Positions 8,872 through 17,917 of a DNA stretch of 64,000 nucleotides are shown here, one piece after another. The notes beneath the pieces are model-generated. The model saw only the letters and a program-made list of their open reading frames with translations, ran no database searches and was not told where the DNA came from. Position numbers and translations under genes: made by a program. Each line of letters opens with the position of its first letter. Position 1 is the stretch's first letter. This stretch comes from NORP110 sp051251595 (lineage in GTDB: Bacteria > Pseudomonadota > Alphaproteobacteria > Rhodobacterales > Rhodobacteraceae): assembly GCA_051251595.1 (NCBI GenBank), contig JBPOFA010000015.1:1-64000 (forward strand), in the 5' to 3' direction.

Positions 8872-8944
8872 TCCTGCATTCCCAAACCTTAGGCCAAGTG
8901 TTAAAGCTGGAAAAAATTGAGCCAGCAGAAATGGAAATTTCCAA

Positions 8945-9442
8945 ATGAGACTTAAGAGCAAAGCTATATTCCTGGTCCTTGCCTTGGCTGTGTCAGCCTG
9001 TGCCAATCAGGGAAACACCAATTTGGGCGGTACCGCTGGCGGGGCTGGCGTCGCTGGCGATGTGGGCGATCCAAGGTCGCCGGCTTATTTCCAACAGACG
9101 ATCGGGGATCGGGTGTTGTTTGAAGTTGATCAAAGCGTATTGACGCCGACGGCGCTGGCCACGTTGCAGCAACAGGCCGAATGGCTGATGACCAATGGTG
9201 AATACACCGCCATCATCGAAGGCCATGCCGACGAACAGGGCACACGGGAATATAACCAAGCCTTGAGCGAGAAACGCGCAAACGCGGTTAAGGACTTTTT
9301 GGTCTCTCGCGGCGTATCTTCGGCACGTTTGCGCACATTGCCCCTTGGCAAAGAGCGCCCGATTGCAATTTGTTCAGAAGAAAGCTGTTATGCCCAAAAC
9401 CGTCGCGCTGTGACTGTGATTTCGGCGGGCGCTTCCAGCTGA
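8945..9442 (+). CDS. pal: Peptidoglycan-associated lipoprotein Pal
   Basis: Pal anchors the outer membrane to peptidoglycan. The 165-residue product has a lipoprotein signal with lipobox LAVSAC (lipidated Cys about residue 19), a short Gly-rich linker, and an OmpA-like peptidoglycan-binding domain (EGHADEQGTREYNQALSEKR). Two cysteines near the C-terminus (CSEESCYAQNRR) could form a disulphide. It lies between tolB and cpoB as usual. Confidence 0.96.
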   Translation: MRLKSKAIFLVLALAVSACANQGNTNLGGTAGGAGVAGDVGDPRSPAYFQQTIGDRVLFEVDQSVLTPTALATLQQQAEWLMTNGEYTAIIEGHADEQGTREYNQALSEKRANAVKDFLVSRGVSSARLRTLPLGKERPIAICSEESCYAQNRRAVTVISAGASS

Positions 9443-9456
9443 CAAGGACGTAACCC

Positions 9457-10293
9457 ATGCTTCGAGTCTTTACGCTATTTCTGACGCTTTCGTTGAGCTT
9501 TGCGGTCAGTGCGCCTACACAGGCACAAGATCAGACATTGGCTGACATTCGCCAGGACTTGTCTGTGCTTTACGTCGAAGTGCAGCGTCTGAAGCGCGAA
9601 TTGTCGACCACCGGTGGCGTGGCCAGCGGTGGGACGGGGGCAGGCAGCAGCACTTTGCAGCGCCTGGATTTGATCGAAGCAGAGCTGACGACGCTGACAT
9701 CAAAGACCGAACAGCTGGAAAACCGCATTCAGAACATCGTGCGCGATGGTACGAACAGGATCGGTGATCTGGAGTTTCGGTTGGTCGAACTGGAAGGCGG
9801 GGATGTCAGTCAGCTGGGGGAAACGACGACCCTTGGCGGTGACGCAGGCACGACGGCTGGGGTGATTACCCCGGCGCCGGGCACTGGTTCCTCTTCTGGC
9901 GGGGAATTGGCCGTGTCAGAGCAAAGCGATTTTGATCGGGCCAAAAAGGCGCTGGATTCCGGTCAGTATGACCAGGCCAAGACCCAGTTTGAAACCTTTA
10001 CCCAAACCTATACCGGTGGCCCGTTGACGGGGCAGGCGCATTACTATCGCGGGCAGGCTTTGTTTGCTTTGGGCGATACGGGCAACGCGGCGCGCGCGTT
10101 TTTGGAAAGCTTTTCGGGCTCTCCCAACAGTCCGGTCGCGCCGGATGCGTTGTATCAGCTTGGCCGTTCTCTTGGGCAATTGGGACAACAAAACGAGGCT
10201 TGCATCACATTGTCCGAAGTGGGGACGCGCTTTCCAGGTTCCTCGGCGGTTGGCGATGCGCGGCTTGCGATGCAAGAACTGGGTTGCAGTTGA
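9457..10293 (+). CDS. cpoB: Tol-Pal cell division coordinator CpoB (YbgF)
   Basis: A 278-residue periplasmic protein with a signal peptide ending around residue 22 (PTQAQ). An N-terminal coiled coil (about residues 25-115) precedes a Gly/Thr-rich linker and a C-terminal TPR domain from about residue 155 (FDRAKKALDSGQYDQAKTQF). CpoB links peptidoglycan synthesis with Tol-driven outer-membrane constriction. The stop overlaps a TTG start for tilS. Confidence 0.94.
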   Translation: MLRVFTLFLTLSLSFAVSAPTQAQDQTLADIRQDLSVLYVEVQRLKRELSTTGGVASGGTGAGSSTLQRLDLIEAELTTLTSKTEQLENRIQNIVRDGTNRIGDLEFRLVELEGGDVSQLGETTTLGGDAGTTAGVITPAPGTGSSSGGELAVSEQSDFDRAKKALDSGQYDQAKTQFETFTQTYTGGPLTGQAHYYRGQALFALGDTGNAARAFLESFSGSPNSPVAPDALYQLGRSLGQLGQQNEACITLSEVGTRFPGSSAVGDARLAMQELGCS

Positions 10294-11543
10294 GCGCGAA
10301 AGACCCTGTTCTTGAACAGCTGCCGGGCGCTTTATTAGAAAAGTATCCATCAGACCCGATCGGAATTGCTGTGTCGGGGGGCGGGGATTCAACCGCCCTG
10401 TTGCATGTGATGGCCGATTGGGCGGCAGAAAAAGGTACCACTGTGCAGGCCATTACCGTGGATCACGGTTTGCGCCCAGAAGCCGCGCAAGAGGCAGAAC
10501 AGGTGGCAAAGATCTGTGCCGATCTTGGGGTCAAACACGCCGTTGCCAAGTGGGAGAATTGGGATGGCCATGGCAATCTGCAAGATCAGGCGCGACAAGC
10601 CCGGTATGGGCTGATCGCCGACTGGGCCAGCGCCGAAGGGATCGACGTGATCGCCCTGGGCCACACTGCCGACGACCAGGCTGAAACCTTTCTGATGCGT
10701 TTGGCACGGCAGGCTGGCATTGACGGCTTGGCGGGGATGGCGGCCGAACGGCGGGCCTATGGCAAGACATGGATCCGGCCCTTGTTGCAGCTGCGACGTG
10801 ATGATCTGCGCGCCTCTCTGAGGCGACGAAAGATCGCCTGGGTGGATGACCCTTCCAACGAGGATGAAAAATACGACCGCATCAAGCTGCGCAAGATGAT
10901 GCCGGTCCTGTCAGAACTGGGGCTGGGGGTAGAGGGGCTCTCTGCTGTTGCCGCGCAACTGGCAGAGGCGAGACAGGCACTAGAGCTGCAAACACAGGTC
11001 GCCGCCCAGACCGCTGTCCGTATAGAGGCGGGGGATGTCCTGTTGGAGTGGGATCAGATTGCGCAACTTCCAGACGAAATTTCCCGCCGCATTCTGGTTC
11101 ATTCGTTGAAATGGGTGGCGTCTGCGGGCTATTCGCCCCGTGGTCGCGCCATTCAGGAGCTGAAAAACACGATTAATTTGCAGGAAAATGCGACATTGCA
11201 TGGATGCAGGGTTTTGGCCAAAGGCAGCACTGTGCGGATCACGCGAGAGGCGCAGTCCGTTAAGGGCGTGCAGGCCCGGATTGGCGAGGTTTGGGACCAG
11301 CGTTGGCGCGTTTCGGGTCCAGACGATGCTGGGTATCATATTGCTATCTTAGGGGAAAACGGCCTTGGCCTGTGCCCGGACTGGCGCGAAACCGGGCTGG
11401 CCCGCGCGTCCCTGCTGGCTTCGCCCGCGGTGTGGAATGGCGACGAATTGGTTGCGGCCCCTCTGGCGGGTTTGACCAGGGGCTGGCAGGCTGAATTGGT
11501 GAAAGGGGAAAATGATTTTTATATGTCGATCATATCGCATTGA
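10290..11543 (+). CDS. tilS: tRNA(Ile)-lysidine synthetase TilS
   Basis: TilS modifies C34 of tRNA-Ile2 to lysidine so that it reads AUA. The 417-residue product carries the PP-loop SGGGDST at residues 29-35 and the conserved GHTADDQAETFLMRLARQAG. The start is probably the TTG at 10290, which overlaps the cpoB stop as TTGA and gives a normal N-terminus; the frame is open upstream to 10200 within cpoB. A C-terminal domain is present though divergent. It is cotranscribed with tol genes and followed by ftsH. Confidence 0.9.
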   Translation: MSAKDPVLEQLPGALLEKYPSDPIGIAVSGGGDSTALLHVMADWAAEKGTTVQAITVDHGLRPEAAQEAEQVAKICADLGVKHAVAKWENWDGHGNLQDQARQARYGLIADWASAEGIDVIALGHTADDQAETFLMRLARQAGIDGLAGMAAERRAYGKTWIRPLLQLRRDDLRASLRRRKIAWVDDPSNEDEKYDRIKLRKMMPVLSELGLGVEGLSAVAAQLAEARQALELQTQVAAQTAVRIEAGDVLLEWDQIAQLPDEISRRILVHSLKWVASAGYSPRGRAIQELKNTINLQENATLHGCRVLAKGSTVRITREAQSVKGVQARIGEVWDQRWRVSGPDDAGYHIAILGENGLGLCPDWRETGLARASLLASPAVWNGDELVAAPLAGLTRGWQAELVKGENDFYMSIISH

Positions 11544-11566
11544 ACTGACGCGTTTATTCCCTATTT
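11539..11566 (+). promoter_or_regulatory. Candidate heat-shock (sigma-32 type) promoter of ftsH
   Basis: At the end of tilS, TTGAA (11540-11544) is followed after 14 bases by CCCTATTT (11559-11566). This resembles the sigma-32 consensus CTTGAA / CCCCATNT with a permissible spacer. It lies 58 bases before the ftsH start. ftsH is under sigma-32 in several proteobacteria. The match is by eye only. Confidence 0.4.
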
Positions 11567-11623
11567 TAAACACGCAGTCTTGGTTCTATACCGTGACAAC
11601 AAATTTTTTCGAGGAGAGCTCTG

Positions 11624-13546
11624 TTGGGTAACGCGCGAAACATCGCCTTTTGGGTCGTACTGTTTCTATTGATTTTGGTGCTTTTCAACCTGTTTAGCGG
11701 CGGTCAATCAACGATCAATTCCAACAACATCAGTTATTCTGATTTTGTGAAGTCTGTTGATAATGGCGAGGTCGCCAGTGTGACACTGGACGGCGAACGG
11801 GTCTTGATAAAGGGCCGCGATGGACAAAACTACACGACCGTGCGCCCGGATGGGGCCAATATTTCTGACCGTCTGATCGATAAGGACGTTGTCGTCATTG
11901 CCGAGCCTCAGGAACAGTCAAGTTTGACCAGTATTCTGATGACCTTTGCGCCGTTCATCTTGCTGATCGGTGTCTGGATCTACTTTATGAACCGGATGCA
12001 GGGCGGCGGGCGCGGTGGCGCTATGGGCTTTGGCAAAAGCCGGGCCAAATTGCTGACGGAACGTCAGGGTCGGGTGACGTTTGATGACGTGGCCGGCATT
12101 GATGAGGCCAAGGAAGAACTGGAAGAGATCGTCGAATTCCTGCGCAACCCGCAGAAATTCAGCCGCCTTGGCGGGACGATCCCGACGGGTGCTTTGCTGA
12201 TTGGCCCTCCGGGGACTGGTAAAACACTGTTGGCCCGCGCCATTGCGGGGGAGGCCGGTGTGCCGTTCTTTACGATTTCCGGGTCCGACTTTGTAGAAAT
12301 GTTCGTTGGTGTTGGTGCGTCCCGTGTGCGTGACATGTTCGAGCAGGCCAAAAAGAACGCACCTTGTATCGTGTTCATCGACGAAATCGATGCCGTGGGC
12401 CGTAGCCGTGGCGTTGGTTACGGTGGCGGGAATGACGAGCGCGAACAGACTTTGAACCAGTTGCTGGTTGAAATGGATGGCTTTGAAGCGAATGAAGGCA
12501 TCATCATCGTGGCGGCGACAAACCGTGCCGATGTGCTTGACCCTGCATTGCTGCGTCCTGGCCGGTTTGACCGTCAGATTCAGGTTCCAAACCCTGACAT
12601 CAAAGGCCGTGACAAGATCCTGGGTGTGCATGCGCGTAAGGTGCCTTTGGGCCCTGATGTTGACCTGCGCCTGATCGCGCGCGGGACACCCGGATTTTCC
12701 GGGGCCGAGCTTGCCAATCTGGTGAACGAAGCCGCGCTGATGGCGGCGCGTTTGGGCCGTCGGTTCGTCGCGATGGAAGATTTCGAAAACGCCAAAGACA
12801 AGGTCATGATGGGGGCTGAACGCCGCTCTATGGTTTTGACCGATGATCAAAAGGAAAAGACCGCCTATCACGAAGCAGGCCATGCCATCGTTGGTATGGA
12901 AATGCCCAAATGTGATCCGGTCTACAAGGCAACGATCATTCCGCGCGGTGGCGCATTGGGTATGGTTGTGTCTTTGCCCGAACTCGATCGCCTGAACTGG
13001 CACAAGGAAGAGTGTGAACAACGCCTTGCGATGACCATGGCGGGGAAAGCGGCTGAGATCATCAAATACGGTGCGGACGGCGTTTCCAACGGCCCGGCCG
13101 GTGATATTCAGCAAGCCTCTTCCTTGGCGCGCGCGATGGTTCTGCGCTGGGGCATGTCCGATAAGGTCGGGAATATCGACTACCAGCAAGCCCATGAAAG
13201 CTATCAGGGCAACGGCGCTGGTGGGTTGTCGATTTCTGCAGGAACCAAGGAATTGATCGAAGAAGAGGTCAAGCGCCTGATCGACGAAGGCTATGCCTTG
13301 GCGCATAAGGTCTTGATCAAACGCAAGAAGGAATTTGAGCGTTTGGCCAAAGGTCTGCTGGAATATGAAACACTGACGGGCGATGACATCAAACGCGTGG
13401 TTCAGGGCCTTGCGCCGAAGACCGACGATGAGGACGAAGATGACAGCCCGGATCAGGGCAGCGCACCTTCGGTCACGGCGGTTCCAAAGACCAAGCCAAA
13501 ATCGAAGCCATCTGATGATGGGATGGAACCGGAACCAACGGTTTGA
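11624..13546 (+). CDS. ftsH: ATP-dependent zinc metalloprotease FtsH
   Basis: FtsH is the membrane-anchored AAA+ protease that degrades misfolded membrane proteins and regulators such as LpxC and sigma-32. The 640-residue protein has two membrane helices (about 6-24 and 100-122), Walker A GPPGTGKT at 194-201, Walker B FIDEID, the second region of homology, and the zinc motif H416-E-A-G-H420. The start is TTG with GAGGAG about 8 bases upstream. The acidic, Ser/Lys-rich C-terminus is normal for alphaproteobacteria. Confidence 0.97.
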   Translation: MGNARNIAFWVVLFLLILVLFNLFSGGQSTINSNNISYSDFVKSVDNGEVASVTLDGERVLIKGRDGQNYTTVRPDGANISDRLIDKDVVVIAEPQEQSSLTSILMTFAPFILLIGVWIYFMNRMQGGGRGGAMGFGKSRAKLLTERQGRVTFDDVAGIDEAKEELEEIVEFLRNPQKFSRLGGTIPTGALLIGPPGTGKTLLARAIAGEAGVPFFTISGSDFVEMFVGVGASRVRDMFEQAKKNAPCIVFIDEIDAVGRSRGVGYGGGNDEREQTLNQLLVEMDGFEANEGIIIVAATNRADVLDPALLRPGRFDRQIQVPNPDIKGRDKILGVHARKVPLGPDVDLRLIARGTPGFSGAELANLVNEAALMAARLGRRFVAMEDFENAKDKVMMGAERRSMVLTDDQKEKTAYHEAGHAIVGMEMPKCDPVYKATIIPRGGALGMVVSLPELDRLNWHKEECEQRLAMTMAGKAAEIIKYGADGVSNGPAGDIQQASSLARAMVLRWGMSDKVGNIDYQQAHESYQGNGAGGLSISAGTKELIEEEVKRLIDEGYALAHKVLIKRKKEFERLAKGLLEYETLTGDDIKRVVQGLAPKTDDEDEDDSPDQGSAPSVTAVPKTKPKSKPSDDGMEPEPTV

Positions 13547-14325
13547 TCAAAACGACAAAAGACTGGAACCCCGAAACCTATGCCAGGTTTCGGGGTTTTC
13601 GTTTGCGCCCTGCGCTGGATCTTTTGGCGCAGATCCCGGACTTGCCAGATGGCGATATCGTCGATCTGGGATGTGGGAATGGTGCAGTTGCTCCCGCGCT
13701 GAAAACTAGGTTCCCCGACCGAAATCTGGTGGGGATCGACAGCTCTCCTTCAATGTTGGAGCATGCACGTTCCGCCCAATCCTACGATCAGCTGCAACAG
13801 GCCAATGCAGAGAGTTGGACGCCGGATCGCCCGCCCGCGCTGATCTTTTCCAATGCTTTGTGCCACTGGCTGCCCAATCATGACATTTTGTTCCCAAGGC
13901 TTGTTCAGGCCCTCGCGCCGGGCGGGACATTGGCGGTGCAGATGCCACGGCAATATGGGGCCCCGTCCCATGCGCTGTTGCGCGATATTGCGGCGGAAAT
14001 GTTTCCGGATCTTTTCGATTTCACCGATTGGCAGGCCCCGGTTTTGTCGCCTTTGGCTTACGCAGGCATTCTGGACGGTTTGGGACAGGTCACGGTTTGG
14101 GAAACGGAATATGTGCAGCGGCTGGCGGCCGTGGATGCGGGGCATCCGGTGCGGCATTTCACGATGTCCACCGCCATGCGCCCCTTTGTGGAAAAACTGA
14201 CAGAGCCGCAAAGCCACGCCTTTACAAAGGCCTATGAGGCCGCGCTGGATGCAGCCTATCCAAAGCTGCAAAATGGCGATGTATTCTTTCCTTTTCGGCG
14301 GGTGTTTTTTGTGGTTTCCCTTTAG
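13543..14325 (+). CDS. tam: Trans-aconitate 2-methyltransferase-like protein
   Basis: A SAM-dependent methyltransferase of 260 residues. The start of the protein (DWNPETYARF) and the SAM site VDLGCGNGAVAP (about 40-51) match the Tam family, which methylates trans-aconitate so that it cannot inhibit aconitase. The TTG start at 13543 overlaps the ftsH stop. Family assignment is good. The substrate is inferred; other small carboxylic acids are possible. Confidence 0.78.
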   Translation: MIKTTKDWNPETYARFRGFRLRPALDLLAQIPDLPDGDIVDLGCGNGAVAPALKTRFPDRNLVGIDSSPSMLEHARSAQSYDQLQQANAESWTPDRPPALIFSNALCHWLPNHDILFPRLVQALAPGGTLAVQMPRQYGAPSHALLRDIAAEMFPDLFDFTDWQAPVLSPLAYAGILDGLGQVTVWETEYVQRLAAVDAGHPVRHFTMSTAMRPFVEKLTEPQSHAFTKAYEAALDAAYPKLQNGDVFFPFRRVFFVVSL

Positions 14326-14362
14326 GCATTGGATGAAGGAATAGTTTGAAAGGGACCGCGTC

Positions 14363-14944
14363 ATGCCAGCACTTGTGCCGACGAAACATATTGGAAAGAT
14401 CACTTGGCTGGGTCTTGTTCCGCACCGCAACCAACCGATTTTGGAAGGCCAATCACTGGATCAGGTAGAGCTGGGTTTTGACGGAATCCCTGGGTCGACC
14501 CATGCGGGCGTCAACCGGCCGTCCTGTTCGCGTGTTGTGTCTCAGCATCCCAAGGGGACCGAAATTCGCAATGTCCGCCAATTGTCCGTGATCAGCGCCG
14601 AAGAACTGGGGCAGATTGCAGAACAGCTGGGCTTGGACGATATCGACCCGGCCTTTCTGGGCGCTTCTTTGGTGATAGAGGGGATTGCGGATTTCAGCCA
14701 TGTGCCGCCGTCTTCGCGGTTGCAGGCCCCGAATGGCACCACGCTTGTGGTGGATATGGAAAATCAGCCTTGCCAGTTTCCCGCCATGACCATCGAAAAG
14801 GCGCATCCGGGGCATGGCAAAGCGTTTAAACCCGCAGCCGAGGGCCGGCGCGGTGTGACGGCCTGGGTTGAACGCCCGGGTGTCTTATCTGTTGGGGATA
14901 CTCTGACCCTGCACATTCCCAGCCAACCCGCATGGGCGGGCTAG
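14363..14944 (+). CDS. MOSC domain protein
   Basis: A 193-residue single-domain MOSC protein. The MOSC signature is seen in the second half: a conserved Cys in ENQPCQFP followed by RRGVTAWVERPGVLSVGD. MOSC domains bind the molybdenum cofactor or transfer sulfur through that Cys. The physiological substrate is unknown; relatives reduce N-hydroxylated compounds or handle pyridoxal adducts. It lies just before an AlkC-like repair gene, seven bases upstream. Confidence 0.82.
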   Translation: MPALVPTKHIGKITWLGLVPHRNQPILEGQSLDQVELGFDGIPGSTHAGVNRPSCSRVVSQHPKGTEIRNVRQLSVISAEELGQIAEQLGLDDIDPAFLGASLVIEGIADFSHVPPSSRLQAPNGTTLVVDMENQPCQFPAMTIEKAHPGHGKAFKPAAEGRRGVTAWVERPGVLSVGDTLTLHIPSQPAWAG

Positions 14945-14951
14945 GCCACAG

Positions 14952-16079
14952 GTGGAGCCGTTCAAGAACAAGTTTGACGCGGGTTTGGCGAAAGCCATGT
15001 CGGCGCATCTGTCACGCGCCACAGATTTGTTTGATGCAGAGAAATTCCAGAGGCTCGCGCTGGATGGGCTGGAAAAGCTAGAGCTGAAACAACGCAGCGA
15101 ACAGTTTTCCCATGCGATCGACGGGGCGATGTCGGGCAGTTACGAAGAAACGGTAACCGCCTTGCTTTCTGCCTTGCGGCCAGAGGGCGACCCGGACAGC
15201 GGAACGGCCCAACCCGATGACACGGGGATTTCCGGGTTTGGCGTCATGGCGCTGACCAGCTTTGTCTCTCGTAATGGGCTGCACATGCCAGAGTTCAGCC
15301 TGGAGGCGCTGGCCAAGATGACCAGCCGGTTTAGCTCTGAATTCGATGTGCGCCCGTTTTTTGTGACCCATCCAGAGCTTACCTTGAACACGGCCAAGGC
15401 CTGGGCGCTTGACGGCAACATGCATGTGCGCCGGCTGGCGTCAGAGGGATGTCGCCCGCTTTTGCCCTGGGGCATTCGTTTGCATGATTTTGTCGCGGAC
15501 CCGTCGCCCATTCTGCCAATCCTGACGGCCCTGCGCGACGACCCAGAGGACTATGTGCGCCGCTCTGTTGCGAATAATTTGAACGATATCGCCAAGAACC
15601 AGCCCGATCTGGTGGCCGGGATCGCTGCGGACTGGTTGCAATCGGCAGACACCAACCGAAAACGTTTGGTGAAACACGCCTGCCGGACCCTTCTCAAAAA
15701 GGGCCATCCCGGTGCCTTGGCAGCCTTTGGGTTTGGCGCGCCGGATCTGGCCAGCTTTCGGTTAGAGATTGGCGCGGATACTGTTGTGCTTGGTGATGAT
15801 GTTGCGCTGACCTTGATCCTGACCAATGGGGCGCAACGGCAAAAGATGCTGATTGATTATGTGATGCATTTCATGCGTGCGAATGGGCGGCTCAGCGCCA
15901 AAGTGTTCAAATGGACAGAGCTTACCCTGGACCCCGGGGAAACGCGGGTTCTGACCAAAACCCATCCCTATCGCAAAGTGACGACCCGCAAGGACTATCC
16001 GGGGATGCAAAAAGTGACAGTGCAGATCAACGGGGTTGATCTGGGTGGCCCAGACTTTGAGTTTTCTATTGAACCCTGA
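14952..16079 (+). CDS. AlkC-like DNA alkylation repair glycosylase
   Basis: A 375-residue protein resembling AlkC, a HEAT-repeat DNA glycosylase that removes 3-methyladenine and 3-methylcytosine without flipping the base. The helical-repeat part carries AKAWALDGNMHVRRLASEG and DDPEDYVRRSVANNLNDIAK, characteristic of AlkC/AlkD. The last 100 residues (LASFRLEIGADTVVLGDDVA onward) look beta-rich, matching the Ig-like domain of one AlkC subgroup. The start is GTG at 14952, seven bases after the MOSC gene. Substrate range is inferred from the family. Confidence 0.82.
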   Translation: MEPFKNKFDAGLAKAMSAHLSRATDLFDAEKFQRLALDGLEKLELKQRSEQFSHAIDGAMSGSYEETVTALLSALRPEGDPDSGTAQPDDTGISGFGVMALTSFVSRNGLHMPEFSLEALAKMTSRFSSEFDVRPFFVTHPELTLNTAKAWALDGNMHVRRLASEGCRPLLPWGIRLHDFVADPSPILPILTALRDDPEDYVRRSVANNLNDIAKNQPDLVAGIAADWLQSADTNRKRLVKHACRTLLKKGHPGALAAFGFGAPDLASFRLEIGADTVVLGDDVALTLILTNGAQRQKMLIDYVMHFMRANGRLSAKVFKWTELTLDPGETRVLTKTHPYRKVTTRKDYPGMQKVTVQINGVDLGGPDFEFSIEP

Positions 16080-16194
16080 ATACGACAATCCGACGATTAT
16101 GTTCTAAGTCATGTCGGTATCGCCCGATTGCGCCGCGGGGTTGTTGGGTAACGATTGGGATAGCGCATTAACCCGCCGCATACTGGGAGGTATC

Positions 16195-17871
16195 ATGGCC
16201 TATAAAACTGACATTGAAATCGCACGTGAGGCCAAAAAGCAGCCGATTCAGGACATTGGCGCAAAGCTGGGGATCCCAAGCACGGAATTGCTGCCTTATG
16301 GGCATGACAAGGCGAAGGTCAGTCAGGGCTTTATCGACTCTGTCAAATCGCGCAAGGACGGCAAGCTGATCCTTGTGACGGCGATCAACCCCACCCCGGC
16401 GGGAGAGGGCAAGACGACGACCACTGTGGGGCTTGGGGATGGGCTGAACAAGATCGGCAAGAACGCGGCGATCTGTATCCGCGAGGCGTCTTTGGGGCCG
16501 TGTTTCGGGATGAAGGGCGGGGCTGCGGGGGGCGGTTATGCCCAGGTTGTTCCGATGGAGGACATGAACCTGCATTTCACCGGAGATTTCCATGCCATTA
16601 CATCGGCGCATAATCTGCTGAGTGCGATGATCGACAACCATATTTACTGGGGCAATGAGCTGGAAATTGATATCCGCCGCGTGTCGTGGAAGCGCGTTGT
16701 GGATATGAATGACCGCGCTTTGCGGCAGATCACAACTTCCCTTGGTGGGGTTGCCAATGGCTTTCCGCGCGAGGCGGGGTTTGACATCACCGTCGCCTCA
16801 GAGGTGATGGCCTGTCTCTGTCTGGCGCTGGATCTGGAGGATCTGCAAAACCGTCTTGGCAACATCATTGTCGCGCAACGGCGTGATCGTTCGCCTGTCT
16901 ATTGCCGCGACCTAAAGGCGGATGGGGCGATGACGGTTCTGCTGAAGGATGCGATGCAGCCCAATATCGTGCAGACGCTGGAAAACAACCCGGCCTTTGT
17001 GCATGGCGGGCCTTTTGCGAATATCGCCCATGGATGCAATTCCGTGATTGCCACCACGACGGCCCTGAAGCTTGCCGATTACGTGGTGACAGAGGCGGGG
17101 TTTGGTGCGGATCTGGGGGCTGAAAAGTTCATGAACATCAAGTGTCGCAAGGCCGGCCTTGCGCCGTCTTGTGTGGTGGTTGTTGCCACGGTACGCGCGA
17201 TGAAGATGAATGGGGGCGTGGCGCGGGCTGATCTGGGGCAGGAAAACGTAGAGGCGGTGAACAAGGGGTGCCCGAACCTAGGGCGACATATTGAAAACCT
17301 GAAAGGGTTTGGTGTGCCGGTTGTGGTGGCGATCAATCATTTCGTCACGGACACGGATGCCGAGGTCGCCGCCGTAAAGGCCTATGTGGAAGGCCACGGC
17401 TCTGAGGCGATTTTGTGCCAGCACTGGGAAAAGGGCAGTGAAGGCACGGTTGATCTTGCGACACGCGTGGCAGAGATTGCGGATGCCGATATGGCCAGCT
17501 TTGCCCCGATTTACCCGGATGCCATGCCTTTGATGGAAAAAATCGAAACCATCGCAAAACGGATTTACCGTGCGGATGAAGTTCTGGCCGACACAAAAAT
17601 CCGCGACCAGCTGCGCCAATGGGAAGCGCAAGGCTATGGCGACCTGCCTGTTTGCATGGCCAAGACCCAATATAGTTTCAGCACAGACCCCACATTGCGC
17701 GGCGCGCCCACTGGGCATTCTGTCCCGATCCGAGAGGTCCGGCTGTCCGCCGGGGCCGGGTTTGTGGTTGTGGTCTGCGGGGAAATCATGACGATGCCGG
17801 GCTTGCCCCGTGTGCCAAGCGCCGAAGCGATCATGTTGAACAAAGAAGGCGATATTGAGGGCTTGTTTTAA
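16195..17871 (+). CDS. fhs: Formate-tetrahydrofolate ligase
   Basis: Fhs makes 10-formyl-tetrahydrofolate from formate, THF and ATP, and works with FolD in C1 metabolism, including C1 oxidation of DMSP and glycine-betaine carbons in roseobacters. The 558-residue protein has the P-loop-like TPAGEGKTTT and the conserved REASLGPCFGMKGGAAGGG. The ATG at 16195 follows GGGAGG with good spacing; an upstream open frame from 16111 is ignored. folD follows after a short gap. Confidence 0.97.
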   Translation: MAYKTDIEIAREAKKQPIQDIGAKLGIPSTELLPYGHDKAKVSQGFIDSVKSRKDGKLILVTAINPTPAGEGKTTTTVGLGDGLNKIGKNAAICIREASLGPCFGMKGGAAGGGYAQVVPMEDMNLHFTGDFHAITSAHNLLSAMIDNHIYWGNELEIDIRRVSWKRVVDMNDRALRQITTSLGGVANGFPREAGFDITVASEVMACLCLALDLEDLQNRLGNIIVAQRRDRSPVYCRDLKADGAMTVLLKDAMQPNIVQTLENNPAFVHGGPFANIAHGCNSVIATTTALKLADYVVTEAGFGADLGAEKFMNIKCRKAGLAPSCVVVVATVRAMKMNGGVARADLGQENVEAVNKGCPNLGRHIENLKGFGVPVVVAINHFVTDTDAEVAAVKAYVEGHGSEAILCQHWEKGSEGTVDLATRVAEIADADMASFAPIYPDAMPLMEKIETIAKRIYRADEVLADTKIRDQLRQWEAQGYGDLPVCMAKTQYSFSTDPTLRGAPTGHSVPIREVRLSAGAGFVVVVCGEIMTMPGLPRVPSAEAIMLNKEGDIEGLF

Positions 17872-17917
17872 GGCTCCCTTGCGTTCAAAACCGGGGCGAA
17901 TTGCCAAGGGGGTTATG

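Noticed and set aside
11918..13306. A 462-residue open frame antisense to ftsH
   Set aside because: It covers only DNA explained by the highly conserved ftsH, and its product has the His/Arg/Gln-rich composition of a shadow frame.
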